This document shows positions 41,783-50,151 of a stretch of DNA of 64,000 bases, piece after piece. Positions within the stretch are counted from its first letter, which is position 1. The number at the start of each line of letters is the position of its first letter. The notes below the pieces were generated by a model. The model ran no database searches and had not been told where the DNA came from. It worked only from the letters and a program-made list of their open reading frames with translations. The position numbers were made by a program, and so were the translations under genes. The stretch is from the NCBI GenBank assembly GCA_004173235.1, contig SEAC01000019.1:1-64000 (forward strand), given 5' to 3'. This DNA comes from Chitinophagaceae bacterium. Its GTDB lineage: Bacteria; Bacteroidota; Bacteroidia; Chitinophagales; Chitinophagaceae.

Positions 41783-42682
41783 TTATTGTAATTCGCTTAG
41801 CCACTGCTGTGCAAACTTGCGCGCACCACCTACCGCCTCGGGCCCGCAACGGAAATAGAACTTCCAATCGTTCGGCATCGCTTCGTATGGCGCATCTACA
41901 AATACCGTCTTGCTGCCTTGCTGCTTTGTGGCTGCCTTGAAGTTGATGTGGGCCGTGGCTTCCAGAAATTGTTCCAGCTGCGTGCGCAGGATCTTCCTGT
42001 AATCCTTCAGCTCGGCGATGCGCCTGGCTTCTGCCTGCTGGTCGTTTTGCTGCGATGCGCGCTGCGAGCGGATCTCGTAGTCCACCTTGAACACAACGAA
42101 TTCTGTCTTGAACGCTTCCTTGTCTGTATCAAACAGGGCGCGCAAACGCTTTCCTTCCTTTTCAATGCGCTCATATTCTTCCTTGCTCATGGGCAGCGGC
42201 AGGTCGGGGTTGTCTTTGATGAGATCGAGCATGGTGCGTGCAGCCGTAGCAAGTGCAGTGCACTGCATCGCGGCGCCGTCGAGCGACAGGGGATCTTTAA
42301 GATGGCCCATCTCGTATTCTTCGCGGCGCTTGCGCTCGGCCTGCGCCTTTGCATCTTCGGGCGCTGGACCGTTATACCGACGATTGCTTTCCACGTAAGC
42401 GAAGTAGTCTTTTTCGAATTCGGCCGAGTTTACATAATCGCGGATTACCTTGCCGAGCGCCAGCATCGTAGCCTCGCGCGCACCAATGGGCAGCGACTTG
42501 CAGGCATTGCGCACGCGGGCATTCACCCACGGCATGCTGTATTGTTGTTGATACACCTGCTTCACCGTAAGCTGCTTCACTTCGGCAACGGTAATAGCGA
42601 TGTCGCTCACTACATCGTGTGTAGTGAAGGCCAGCAGGGCACCGGCGCACACCAGCAGGCTTTGTATGATTTTCTTTCGCAT
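41783..42682 (-). CDS. Hypothetical exported helical protein
   Basis: The ATG at 42682 gives a signal peptide-like start (MRKKIIQSLLVCAGALLAFT) and 299 residues. The mature part is largely charged helices, e.g. EDAKAQAERKRREEYEMGH and RSQRASQQNDQQAEARRIAE. It has a short beta-rich end with CGPEAVGGARKFAQQWL. No family is recognised. The 299-bp gap to ku holds no gene; it contains TTGTCCACA, one base from a DnaA box. Confidence 0.55.
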   Translation of the reverse strand: MRKKIIQSLLVCAGALLAFTTHDVVSDIAITVAEVKQLTVKQVYQQQYSMPWVNARVRNACKSLPIGAREATMLALGKVIRDYVNSAEFEKDYFAYVESNRRYNGPAPEDAKAQAERKRREEYEMGHLKDPLSLDGAAMQCTALATAARTMLDLIKDNPDLPLPMSKEEYERIEKEGKRLRALFDTDKEAFKTEFVVFKVDYEIRSQRASQQNDQQAEARRIAELKDYRKILRTQLEQFLEATAHINFKAATKQQGSKTVFVDAPYEAMPNDWKFYFRCGPEAVGGARKFAQQWLSELQ

Positions 42683-42981
42683 GGTTTTGTTGATTGAGGC
42701 GTGAAAGTAGCTGCGCCAAAAGGCACAGGCAATGCCTCCCTGAATGAACCGCTGATTCACCGGCACCAATTGCACGAGCGCGTGGTGAAGGAAGAACTGG
42801 CACGCAACCTGTAGGACAGTCGTTGGAAGTGCCGGACCGCGCTCCAGCTGGCATTAGAATAACCGTCGGGGACATTTCGTTGAAAATCATTGGCTTCCGG
42901 GAATTGTCCACAGCAGTGTGGAAAGGCCCTCCGTTTGCAACCCTGTAAGTAGCAATTGAATCGAACGAAAAAAAGCGTTTT

Positions 42982-43584
42982 ATGCAAACTCTATGGTCCG
43001 GATCGATCGCCTTTGGGCTGGTCAACATTCCTGTAAAGCTTCATAGTGCCGTCAACACGGAGGAGATCAAATTTCATTCGCTCTCCAAAGAAGACCACAG
43101 CCCTATCCGCTACAAGCGCGTGGCCGAAAACACCGGCCTCGAAGTGCCGTATAAAGACATCGTCAAGACCTACGCACTATTGCAGCGCGCACTCGAAAAA
43201 AGCGAACTGGTGGGCGTGGCCAACTTCCCGCTGCGCCAGCGCACGCACATATGCCTGCTGCGTGCCTACAGGGGCCGCCTCGTGCTTGCGCAACTGCGCT
43301 ATGCAGAGGAGCTGCGCGAGCTGCCTTCCATGGAGGAAAACGTGGCTGTTACCGAAAAGGAATTGCAACTGGCCCTGCAGCTCGTGAAGCAACTGAGCGC
43401 CCCTTTCGATGCAGCTAAATTTCACGATCCTTATGTGCAGGAATTGAAGGCCATCATTGAAGCAAAAGCCCGTGGCCGCAAGCTCAAAGCCACACCAGCA
43501 TCAGCACCCAAAGACGCCGGCGTGAAAGACCTGATGGAAGTGTTGAAAGCCAGCATCGGGCAGAAGAAACAAAAGCGTGCGTAG
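42982..43584 (+). CDS. ku: Ku DNA end-binding protein with apparent internal deletion
   Basis: The 200-residue protein starts MQTLWSGSIAFGLVNIPVKL and continues HSPIRYKRVAENTGLEVPYKDIVK, the usual Ku N-terminus. From KDIVK (residue 62) it jumps straight to TYALLQRALEKSELVGVANF, which in other bacterial Ku proteins comes about 55-60 residues later. The missing part normally includes strands of the beta-barrel, so DNA-ring formation may be altered. The reading frame is intact. The C-terminal tail is lysine rich. It converges on ligD across a repeat array; together they would form the bacterial end-joining pair. Confidence 0.85.
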   Translation: MQTLWSGSIAFGLVNIPVKLHSAVNTEEIKFHSLSKEDHSPIRYKRVAENTGLEVPYKDIVKTYALLQRALEKSELVGVANFPLRQRTHICLLRAYRGRLVLAQLRYAEELRELPSMEENVAVTEKELQLALQLVKQLSAPFDAAKFHDPYVQELKAIIEAKARGRKLKATPASAPKDAGVKDLMEVLKASIGQKKQKRA

Positions 43585-43586
43585 AG

Positions 43587-43750
43587 ACGCACCATGTGCG
43601 TCTCACGCTCCACGTGCGTCTCACGCACCATGTGCGTCTCACGCTCCACGTGCGTCTCACGCTCCACGTGCGTCTCACGCTCCACGTGCGTCTCACGCTC
43701 CACGTGCGTCTCACGCACCATGTGCGTCTCTACGCACCATGTGCGTCTCT
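43587..43750. repeat. 18-bp palindromic tandem array between ku and ligD
   Basis: Nine units alternate between ACGCACCATGTGCGTCTC and ACGCTCCACGTGCGTCTC. Each unit contains a near-palindrome (CGCAC...GTGCG), so several hairpins can form. There are no unique spacers, so it is not a CRISPR array. The array begins 2 nt after the ku stop codon. Confidence 0.9.
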
Positions 43751-43791
43751 ACGCCGCAGGCGTTTGGGGTTTGGGGTTTGCTTTTCGGTTT

Positions 43792-45822
43792 TCATCGCGT
43801 CCATTTCTCTACCTCGTGCAGCGCATGATGCAGATCGATGCCGCGGCCAAGCACACCTTCGAAGAGGTCGCCCTCAACGCGCAGGCGATCGGCCATGTTC
43901 TTTATCGTGAACAGCCCCGGGTTCAAGCCTTTCTTCACCTCGCTCCAGTGCAACGGTGTAGACACGGTTGCGCCCGGGCGCGGCCGCACCGAGTAAGGCG
44001 CGCAGATGGTTTGAATCGGCCTGTTTTGCAGGAAGTCGAGGTAGATCCTGTCCTGGCGCTTTTGCGGATCGCGGATGATGCTCGTCGTGTCGGGCAACTC
44101 GGCATGTGCGAGCCGCGCAATGAGCTCGGCCAGCTGCCGCGACTGATCGTACGAGTAACGCTGACCGAGTGGAATATAGATGTGGAGCCCGGTTGCTCCC
44201 GAGGTTTTCGGAAACGATTCGATCTGCAGCGTGTCTAAAATAGTATGCACCACCTGCGCGGCCTCTATCACTTTGTCGAAACCGATGTTGTCGCCGGGAT
44301 CCAGATCTATCACGCACCAGCTCGGGTGCTGGGGCATCTGGATGGTGCTGTGCCAGGGGTTGAGTTCGATGCAACCGAGATTGACCATATAAAGCAGGTG
44401 CGCTTCATTATGGCATACGAGAAAATATTTGGGCAGCAGCGATGATGCGCTCACGCGGCGAAAGGTGCGCAACCACTTCTCCAGGCGCCCCGCCATATTC
44501 TTCTGGTAAAACGAATTGCCCTCGATGCCATTGGGATGGCGGTGCAGCGACTGCGGCCGGTCTTTCATATACCGCATCAGGTAGGGGCTTACCGACGCGT
44601 AATAATTCAACAGGTCTCCTTTGCGAATGCGATCAGTAGGCCAGAAATCCTTTTGCAGGTTGGTGAGCTTGAGCGCGTGCCCGTTGCGGCGCAGCGTCGT
44701 GTCTTCCTCGCCCGGTGCAACCAGCAAAGCGTTGTGTGGTTTTTCGGGGTTGAAGTCCAGTATCGTTTTATCGACCCGCAAGCCTTTGTAGGAAGGATGC
44801 CGCAGCACGCCTTCTTTCGTTTCTTCGGTAAACATCACTTCGCATACGAGAAACGGGCGCACCCAATCAACCGGTCCGTTGAGGCGGGGCTCGGTTGCAA
44901 AAGGACACTGCCGCGTTTGCAGCGGGGTCATCTTCGCCATGAGCAACTCCTGCTCTGCGCGGTCGAAGCCGGTGCCCACCTGCCCTATGTACCGCAGTCC
45001 GGCTCCATCGGGAACGCCGAGCACCAGCGAAGAAAAAATGCGATCGGTGTCTGCCTTCTTCGTGTAGCCGCAGATGATCACTTCGCGCCGCTCGATGGCC
45101 TTGATCTTCAACCACGAGTTGGTACGCTTGCCATCGCCGTAAGTAGAATTACGGTCTTTCGCGATCATTCCTTCGAGGCCGTTCTTCTTCACCATTTCAA
45201 AGAAGTCTTTTCCAAACTCCTCGATGGCCTCGCTGTAGCGCAGAAGCGTTCCTTCGGGAAGGATCTGCTTCAGCAAACCCCGGCGCTCACACAGTGGCTT
45301 GTTGCGCAGGTCAACGCCGTCGAGCCACAGGATGTCGAATACGTAGAAATACAGGTGCCCCTGCTTCGTGCGTTTCCATTGCTGCAGCCCCGAGAAGTCG
45401 GCGCGACCTTCCTCATCCAGCACCACGATCTCGCCGTCGAGAACGGCCGGAACGTTCCACCCGCGCAACGCATCCACGATGGGCGCATACGCTTCATTGA
45501 AGGAAAGGTTGTTGCGCGAGCGCAGCCCCACTTTGCCCGGCTCCACGTAAGCCAGGGCGCGGTAGCCGTCCCACTTGATCTCGAACTGCCAGTCGGGGTC
45601 AGAAAATGCATCGTCGGTGAGCGTGGCCAGCATCGGCTTCAGGTTGCGCGGCATGTCGCTCCGCCGCTCGGCGGCATAGGGGCGCAGCAGGCGGGCCACC
45701 TGCCCGAGGTAATCCTTTTTGGCCGCGCCCGGTTGCAGCACCAGCGACTTCCGGCCACGCGGTCTTGCTGCGCCGCCACGGGTGGAACTGATGCTGGTTT
45801 TCGTGGTTTTGCGATGACTCAT
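43792..45822 (-). CDS. ligD: DNA ligase D (ligase-polymerase form, no phosphoesterase domain)
   Basis: The start is placed at the ATG at 45822 (MSHRKTTKTSISS), giving 676 residues; an ATG at 45861 is possible. The ATP-dependent ligase domain comes first, with the nucleotidyl lysine Lys83 in FEIKWDGYRAL and later GLEGMIAKDRNSTY and NSWLKIKAI. The primase-polymerase domain follows: LTNLQKDFWPTD, VIDLDPGDN with the metal Asp-x-Asp, SGATGLHIYIPL and RIYLDFLQNRP. The 3'-phosphoesterase domain is absent. It repairs double-strand breaks with Ku, encoded just downstream on the other strand. Confidence 0.93.
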   Translation of the reverse strand: MSHRKTTKTSISSTRGGAARPRGRKSLVLQPGAAKKDYLGQVARLLRPYAAERRSDMPRNLKPMLATLTDDAFSDPDWQFEIKWDGYRALAYVEPGKVGLRSRNNLSFNEAYAPIVDALRGWNVPAVLDGEIVVLDEEGRADFSGLQQWKRTKQGHLYFYVFDILWLDGVDLRNKPLCERRGLLKQILPEGTLLRYSEAIEEFGKDFFEMVKKNGLEGMIAKDRNSTYGDGKRTNSWLKIKAIERREVIICGYTKKADTDRIFSSLVLGVPDGAGLRYIGQVGTGFDRAEQELLMAKMTPLQTRQCPFATEPRLNGPVDWVRPFLVCEVMFTEETKEGVLRHPSYKGLRVDKTILDFNPEKPHNALLVAPGEEDTTLRRNGHALKLTNLQKDFWPTDRIRKGDLLNYYASVSPYLMRYMKDRPQSLHRHPNGIEGNSFYQKNMAGRLEKWLRTFRRVSASSLLPKYFLVCHNEAHLLYMVNLGCIELNPWHSTIQMPQHPSWCVIDLDPGDNIGFDKVIEAAQVVHTILDTLQIESFPKTSGATGLHIYIPLGQRYSYDQSRQLAELIARLAHAELPDTTSIIRDPQKRQDRIYLDFLQNRPIQTICAPYSVRPRPGATVSTPLHWSEVKKGLNPGLFTIKNMADRLRVEGDLFEGVLGRGIDLHHALHEVEKWTR

Positions 45823-45851
45823 ACGGGGCAGTTGCTGAAAAGCACAGGCCA

Positions 45852-45947
45852 CTATCCACATTTGGCTGTGGACAAACCCTGCAATGAATTGATTGTGAAT
45901 GTGTAACTAACTTATGCACGGTTACGCACATTCGAAAGTGTGGAAAT
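45852..45947. promoter_or_regulatory. Cluster of DnaA-box-like sites upstream of ligD
   Basis: CTATCCACA (45852-45860), TTGTCCACA in reverse (45867-45875) and ATTTCCACA in reverse (45939-45947) each differ from TTATCCACA by one or two bases. AT-rich sequence surrounds them. The 254-bp gap 45823-46076 has no supported gene. They could be operator or DnaA sites, or chance. Confidence 0.3.
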
Positions 45948-46076
45948 GTGCATTCGATGTTAATTGATTGAAATTCAAAACTATCGCGGCTTTTTTCAAT
46001 GGGGCCCTGGGAGTGCCTTTGTGGAAGTCACCCCGTTTGCTGGCACCATTTTTACGCCGTTTGCCAAAACGCTTTT

Positions 46077-46292
46077 ATGTTTGAAAATACCCTCGGAACC
46101 GGCTCTGCCGGCAACGCCAGCAATCCCGATCCGCGCACAGATAATGAAGCGCCCGACCAAAGTAAAAGCCGCCTGGACGGGAAGGCCGAAACGTATCTCC
46201 GCGAGGCGGGCAACATAGAGGACGAACCCGATGCCCGCGAGCAGCAGGAGGCCGAGCGCCAGCAGCGATCAGGCGGCGATCAGGCGCAGTAA
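46077..46292 (+). CDS. Small hydrophilic acidic protein, 71 residues
   Basis: From the ATG at 46077 the protein is MFENTLGTGSAGNASNPD, followed by charged, Gln- and Glu-rich sequence (YLREAGNIEDEPDAREQQEA). There are no hydrophobic segments, so it is probably disordered or helical. It ends 2 nt before a strong terminator, which supports a real gene. It resembles in character the 72-residue protein at 49134. No function is known to me. Confidence 0.5.
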   Translation: MFENTLGTGSAGNASNPDPRTDNEAPDQSKSRLDGKAETYLREAGNIEDEPDAREQQEAERQQRSGGDQAQ

Positions 46293-46294
46293 AA

Positions 46295-46317
46295 AACCCT
46301 TCGCAGGGCGAAGGGTT
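46295..46317. terminator. Bidirectional terminator
   Basis: AACCCTTCGC/GCGAAGGGTT with loop AGG is flanked by A and T runs, between the small rightward gene and the leftward outer-membrane protein gene. Confidence 0.8.
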
Positions 46318-46340
46318 CAAAAAAAGGTAGTCGTAATGGC

Positions 46341-46838
46341 TTATTTGCCGAACGCGTAGCCGAGCGAGAATACCCAGGCGCTTGTGCGGGTCTTGTCGCC
46401 CGGAACAAACGTGATGGGGAAGTCGGAATATTGCGCGTTTGCATAGATGTTGAAAGGTAGATCCACCTTAACACCGCCACCAAAGTAAAAGCCGCCCTGC
46501 TGCTGGAACGAAGCGCCGTTTTTGGTGAATGTGCGCGACAGCGGCATATAGCCGGGGTCGGCGTGGATGAAGAAGCGGCCTGCCTGCCCGCCGATGGTTC
46601 CAAAGAAAGGAGCTACGAAGCCGAGCTCCTTCATATTAAAGCCCTGCACGCCGATGCCGGCGCGGAAGAACTGGCCGAAACCTTGCGTCGCAACTACTTC
46701 GCCGCCATAGCTGGAGCTGGGGAAACCGTTGTTGGTCTGGTTGATGGACAACACGGCGCCTACACGCACTTCAGGCTTCTGGGCCTGGGCGGTCACTGCA
46801 GCTGCAATCAGGAAGAAAACGGGCACTAAACGTTTCAT
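46341..46838 (-). CDS. Small exported outer-membrane beta-barrel-like protein
   Basis: The 165-residue product has a signal peptide (MKRLVPVFFLIAAAVTAQAQ). Alternating strands with Gly and aromatic residues follow: VRVGAVLSINQTN, FRAGIGVQGFNM and GFYFGGGVKVDLPFNIYANA. The C-terminal strand WVFSLGYAFGK resembles a barrel end. PorT/OmpW-like small barrels are a plausible class, but no family is named. It is a single gene. Confidence 0.65.
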   Translation of the reverse strand: MKRLVPVFFLIAAAVTAQAQKPEVRVGAVLSINQTNNGFPSSSYGGEVVATQGFGQFFRAGIGVQGFNMKELGFVAPFFGTIGGQAGRFFIHADPGYMPLSRTFTKNGASFQQQGGFYFGGGVKVDLPFNIYANAQYSDFPITFVPGDKTRTSAWVFSLGYAFGK

Positions 46839-46981
46839 TGACGTGGATTTATGGCGCTAAAGTAATGTGTTTTGCAATTGGTTTATCGGTCTAAGGTTTA
46901 TTAGTACGGAGCGGCGCAGCCAACCCGCTTCCCGGCACCCGCACTGTATTTCTTCTTCCCACTTCCCACTGCCCACTTTCC

Positions 46982-47542
46982 TCAAAGCCTTGCGCCGCGC
47001 AGCCATACCGAAATCACCCACTTCGTCTTCTTATTCACCGACTCGATCATGAAATTGTAATCGCGGTAGTAAAAGGCTTCGCTCACCTCGCCCTCTTCGG
47101 TGAGAATGGGCGTGCCGGTGAACCTGCGATCGGAACGCAGCGCGCGGCGGATGCCTTCGTAATTTTCGGGGTGGCGCGTGCACCATTGCAACAGTTGTAT
47201 CTCCGCAGTGTCGGACTGCAACAGCACGAGCTCTGTGTATTTCTTTACTGCAACGGCGGTATCGCCCATGAAAACAACCTGGCGCGCCTCGCCTTTCGCG
47301 TGCCTGTTGAAACCGGCCTTGATGAGCACCGAGCGAACATAGCTGGAGTCGTCGCGGCGGTCCATGATGTCGATGAGGTCGTCGATGGTGAGCTGCTGGT
47401 TGCCTTCGTTGCGCTCCGCATCAATGGGGCGTTGTGCGGCTGTGCTGTCCATCCGCTGCTTGCGCTGCTTCTTTTTAAAAAACTGTGCGTCGGCAGAAGC
47501 CGTGCCCAGCAGGAGCAGCAAAAGCAGGAGCCAGTTTTTCAT
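46982..47542 (-). CDS. Hypothetical exported protein
   Basis: The ATG at 47542 begins a clear signal peptide (MKNWLLLLLLLLGTASADAQ); the long upstream extension overlaps the promoter of the divergent ompA-like gene and is not used. The 186-residue protein then has a basic stretch (FFKKKQRKQRMDS) and an alpha/beta domain with LTIDDLIDIMDRRDDSSYVR and YRDYNFMIESVNKKTKWVIS. No family is recognised. It diverges from the OmpA lipoprotein gene. Confidence 0.6.
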   Translation of the reverse strand: MKNWLLLLLLLLGTASADAQFFKKKQRKQRMDSTAAQRPIDAERNEGNQQLTIDDLIDIMDRRDDSSYVRSVLIKAGFNRHAKGEARQVVFMGDTAVAVKKYTELVLLQSDTAEIQLLQWCTRHPENYEGIRRALRSDRRFTGTPILTEEGEVSEAFYYRDYNFMIESVNKKTKWVISVWLRGARL

Positions 47543-47667
47543 GCAGGTAGTTTTGGGCCCAGAAAGTTCCGCCTTTTTTTGCAGGGCGCAAAATCTGTGC
47601 AGCCATGCGTGCACCCAACACGGAAACTTTTTAACGTTTTGCCTTGTGCCTCCGATCCGCGCGCCTC

Positions 47668-47675
47668 TATCTTTG
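47668..47675 (+). promoter_or_regulatory. Promoter -7 box TATCTTTG of the OmpA lipoprotein gene
   Basis: An exact TAnnTTTG match lies 21 bp after a TTG (47644-47646) that can serve as the -33 element, and 22 nt before the ATG at 47697. This is the best complete Bacteroidota promoter in the window. Confidence 0.65.
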
Positions 47676-47696
47676 GAGCGATCAAAAACCGCACAT

Positions 47697-48572
47697 ATGA
47701 ATGCACGTCTTATTATCGGTGCCGCCCTTTTGCTTGTAGGCACCGCATCCTGTGTCAGTAAGAAGAAGCTTGCCGCCGAGCAGGTAAAGTATGCAGAGTT
47801 GAACTCGTTTTATACGCAGGTTCAAACCGACCTCAAAACCTGCCGCGATTCGCAGGATGCCGCAGCGCGCCGCCGCTCACAGCTCGAATCCGACCTTGAG
47901 GCCACGCGCCAGCAACTGGCGGCTGCAAAGGAAAGCAACACGCTGATGGTAAACCAGCTCCAAAGCCTTTCCGTGATCACTGCATCGCAGGCCGAAAGCA
48001 TTCGTAAATCGCTCGAGAACATCAATGGTAAGGACGCCCTGATCCAGGATCTCAACCGCGCCATTCAGCGCAAAGACTCGCTCAACATGGCACTCGTAAT
48101 GAACTTGAAGAGCGCCCTCGCCGACGTAAACGACCAGGACATCGAGATCAAGGTGGAGAAGAGTGCCATCTTCATTTCCATTTCGGATAAACTGCTGTTC
48201 AAAAGCGGCTCTTATGAAGTGTCGCCCGCTGCCATGACCGTGCTCGGCAAGGTAGCGCAGGTGCTCAACTCCAAGCCCGATATCGACTTCCTCGTTGAAG
48301 GCCACACGGACAATGTACCCATTTCGTCGGCAGGCATCCAGGACAACTGGGACCTCAGCACGAAGCGTGCAACATCGGTGGTGCGCATCCTGCAAAAGCA
48401 GTTCAGCATCGACCCCAAGCGTATGACCGCTGGTGGCCGTGGCGAGTATCTGCCGCTGCAAGCCAACGATTCGCCGGCCGGACGTGCCGCCAACCGTCGC
48501 ACCCGCATCGTAATCCTGCCCCAGCTCGACCAGTTCTTCAAGTTGCTTGAAACGCCACAGGGCAACAAGTAA
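47697..48572 (+). CDS. OmpA family peptidoglycan-associated lipoprotein with coiled coil
   Basis: The ATG at 47697 gives a lipoprotein signal (lipobox LVGTASC, Cys19) and 291 residues. Residues ~25-130 form a long coiled coil (QLESDLEATRQQLAAAKES). The C-terminal OmpA domain has LLFKSGSYEVSPAA, IDFLVEGHTDNVPI and a peptidoglycan-binding NWDLSTKRATSVVR with GRGEYLPLQANDS. It would tether the outer membrane to peptidoglycan. It has its own promoter and terminator. Confidence 0.9.
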   Translation: MNARLIIGAALLLVGTASCVSKKKLAAEQVKYAELNSFYTQVQTDLKTCRDSQDAAARRRSQLESDLEATRQQLAAAKESNTLMVNQLQSLSVITASQAESIRKSLENINGKDALIQDLNRAIQRKDSLNMALVMNLKSALADVNDQDIEIKVEKSAIFISISDKLLFKSGSYEVSPAAMTVLGKVAQVLNSKPDIDFLVEGHTDNVPISSAGIQDNWDLSTKRATSVVRILQKQFSIDPKRMTAGGRGEYLPLQANDSPAGRAANRRTRIVILPQLDQFFKLLETPQGNK

Positions 48573-48591
48573 TCCAGCACTTATATTTCCG

Positions 48592-48626
48592 GCCCCGGCT
48601 TCTCATTGGACGCCGGGGCTTTTTTT
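48592..48626 (+). terminator. Terminator of the OmpA lipoprotein gene
   Basis: GCCCCGGC/GCCGGGGC with a 12-nt loop is followed by seven T residues, 20 nt past the stop codon. Confidence 0.88.
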
Positions 48627-48637
48627 ATCTTGCCCCG

Positions 48638-49056
48638 GTGAACTACGTCGCGCAAATATTCCAGGTCTTCATCGTGCTGGTTCTCCTGAGATCGCTGTGG
48701 AAGGATGGTCGTCAGTTCGCCCGCAAGCTCCGCATCCGCATCCGCGGTGTGCGCACGCAGGGAACGGTCATCTCATCGCGTACCGAAAAAAGCAACGACG
48801 ACACGAGGTTCTATACAACTGTTCGCTTTCGCACCGACCTGATGCAAAACATCGAAGCAGAATGCCCCGAGTCGCGGATGCGCGAGGTGCCAGCCGGCAC
48901 GGAAGTAACCATCTTCTACGATCCGAAGAGCCTACCTGGTTCTTCATCGAAAACCGGTGGATCTGGATTTTCCAGATAGTGGGCTTCGCAGGCTTGGTCT
49001 TCGCTATATGGCAACTCGTTGGGTTGCTGCGTGGGCAACCCCTTCCCTGGAACTGA
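48638..49056 (+). pseudogene. DUF3592-like membrane protein, frameshifted
   Basis: The frame from 48638 encodes a membrane segment (YVAQIFQVFIVLVLLRSLW) and a DUF3592-like domain (GVRTQGTVISSRTE to AGTEVTIFYDPK). It then runs out of family resemblance and stops at 48979. One base off, from about 48934, the sequence reads EPTWFFIENRWIWIFQIVGF and AGLVFAIWQLVGLLRG, the expected second membrane segment, ending at 49056. Loss of one G in the AAGAGCC stretch (AAGGAGCC restores the frame) explains this. It may be a sequencing error, a decayed gene or frameshifting. Confidence 0.75.
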
Positions 49057-49133
49057 GCGCTTTGTCTTTGTTAAGAGTATGCGAACCCATAGGCATCGGC
49101 ACAGTTTTTCGGCTCCTTTCGAAAACCTGTACT

Positions 49134-49352
49134 ATGGCTACTTTTCATAAGGGCACAGAGCTCAACAACGTAAAGGAAACTTGGAATGAGAACGAACGCA
49201 ACCCGGAGCGCGGCGTGCAGCCCGAGCCGGCGCGCAGCACGTCGGCCGACGACTTGCAGCAAACCATCAGCAGGGAAGCAGAAAGCTATGACCGCCGCAA
49301 CAAGGAAGACAAGTTGCTCGGTGGCGATCGCGCTACCTTGAACGATGAGTGA
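49134..49352 (+). CDS. Small hydrophilic protein, 72 residues
   Basis: The ATG at 49134 gives MATFHKGTELNNVKETWNEN and a charged tail with many Glu, Arg and Asn residues (SREAESYDRRNKEDKLLGGD). It has no membrane or signal segment. A strong terminator follows 10 nt after the stop codon, which supports expression. It is probably a disordered small protein; no function is known to me. Confidence 0.5.
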   Translation: MATFHKGTELNNVKETWNENERNPERGVQPEPARSTSADDLQQTISREAESYDRRNKEDKLLGGDRATLNDE

Positions 49353-49361
49353 CGTCAACTT

Positions 49362-49384
49362 AACCCCGCCGCGCGGGGTTTTTT
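49362..49384 (+). terminator. Terminator after the 72-residue protein gene
   Basis: The stem AACCCCGC/GCGGGGTT is followed by a T run. A -7-like TATCTTTA for trpF lies directly after it. Confidence 0.85.
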
Positions 49385-49440
49385 CTTGCTATCTTTAAAC
49401 CGGCGGCGATTGCTTTTTCCTTCATCAAAAGCAATCGCTC

Positions 49441-50121
49441 ATGGAAGTCAAAGTTTGCGGCATCACCACATTCGAAGAACTGGCTGCGCTCCCCGCGTTG
49501 GCCGTGCGTTATGCCGGTTTCATTTTTTATCCGCCCAGTCCACGTCAGGCGCAACGCTTCGGCTTGCGCAGCGAAGAGGTACGTCGCTTCCGCGAACCGC
49601 TGTATAAGATCGGCGTGTTTGTGAACAGCGACTATGAAACCATCATGCGCACCGTGGAAGAGTGGGGCCTCGACATGGTGCAGCTGCACGGGCACGAAAC
49701 GCCTTATGAATGCGAGCGGCTGCTGCCGAATATCGACGTCATCAAAGCCTTCCGCTTTATCGAAAACGATCATGTGCAGTGGACCATCAAGGACTATTTT
49801 TCCTGCACCGACTTTCTGCTGCTCGACACGGGCATACCGCTGCCGCTTGCGGAGCGTGAACAGGCACAGGCACGGGGAGGAACGCCGCGCCGCTTCAACT
49901 GGAATCGGTTGCGCGGCCTCGATATCACCAAGCCTTTTTTCCTGAGTGGTGGCATTGAGCCCGGCGATGCGGCTTATGTGCGCTCCTTTCAGCAGGAGCC
50001 CGCAGCGCAACACCTTGCCGCGGTTGACCTTTGCAGCCGCTTCGAGCGTGTGCCCGGGATAAAAGACCTGGAACTCGTGCGCACCTTCATAGACGCGCTG
50101 CGCAACAATAATGCAACGTGA
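49441..50121 (+). CDS. trpF: Phosphoribosylanthranilate isomerase
   Basis: The 226-residue TIM barrel carries out the third step of tryptophan synthesis. It shows EVKVCGITTFEEL with the catalytic Cys6-Gly, YAGFIFYPPSPR, YKIGVFVNSDY, MVQLHGHETP, the catalytic Asp in LLLDTG, and FFLSGGIEPGDA. A usual AVDLCSRFERVPGIKD (family V-D-x-x-S-G-x-E) completes the phosphate site. No other trp genes lie in the window, so this copy stands alone. Confidence 0.93.
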   Translation: MEVKVCGITTFEELAALPALAVRYAGFIFYPPSPRQAQRFGLRSEEVRRFREPLYKIGVFVNSDYETIMRTVEEWGLDMVQLHGHETPYECERLLPNIDVIKAFRFIENDHVQWTIKDYFSCTDFLLLDTGIPLPLAEREQAQARGGTPRRFNWNRLRGLDITKPFFLSGGIEPGDAAYVRSFQQEPAAQHLAAVDLCSRFERVPGIKDLELVRTFIDALRNNNAT

Positions 50122-50151
50122 CATACGTTGAAGCATAAACCAGCACCGGCC

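Noticed and set aside
43587..43750. CRISPR array
   Set aside because: The 18-bp units follow one another with no unique spacers, and no cas gene is near.
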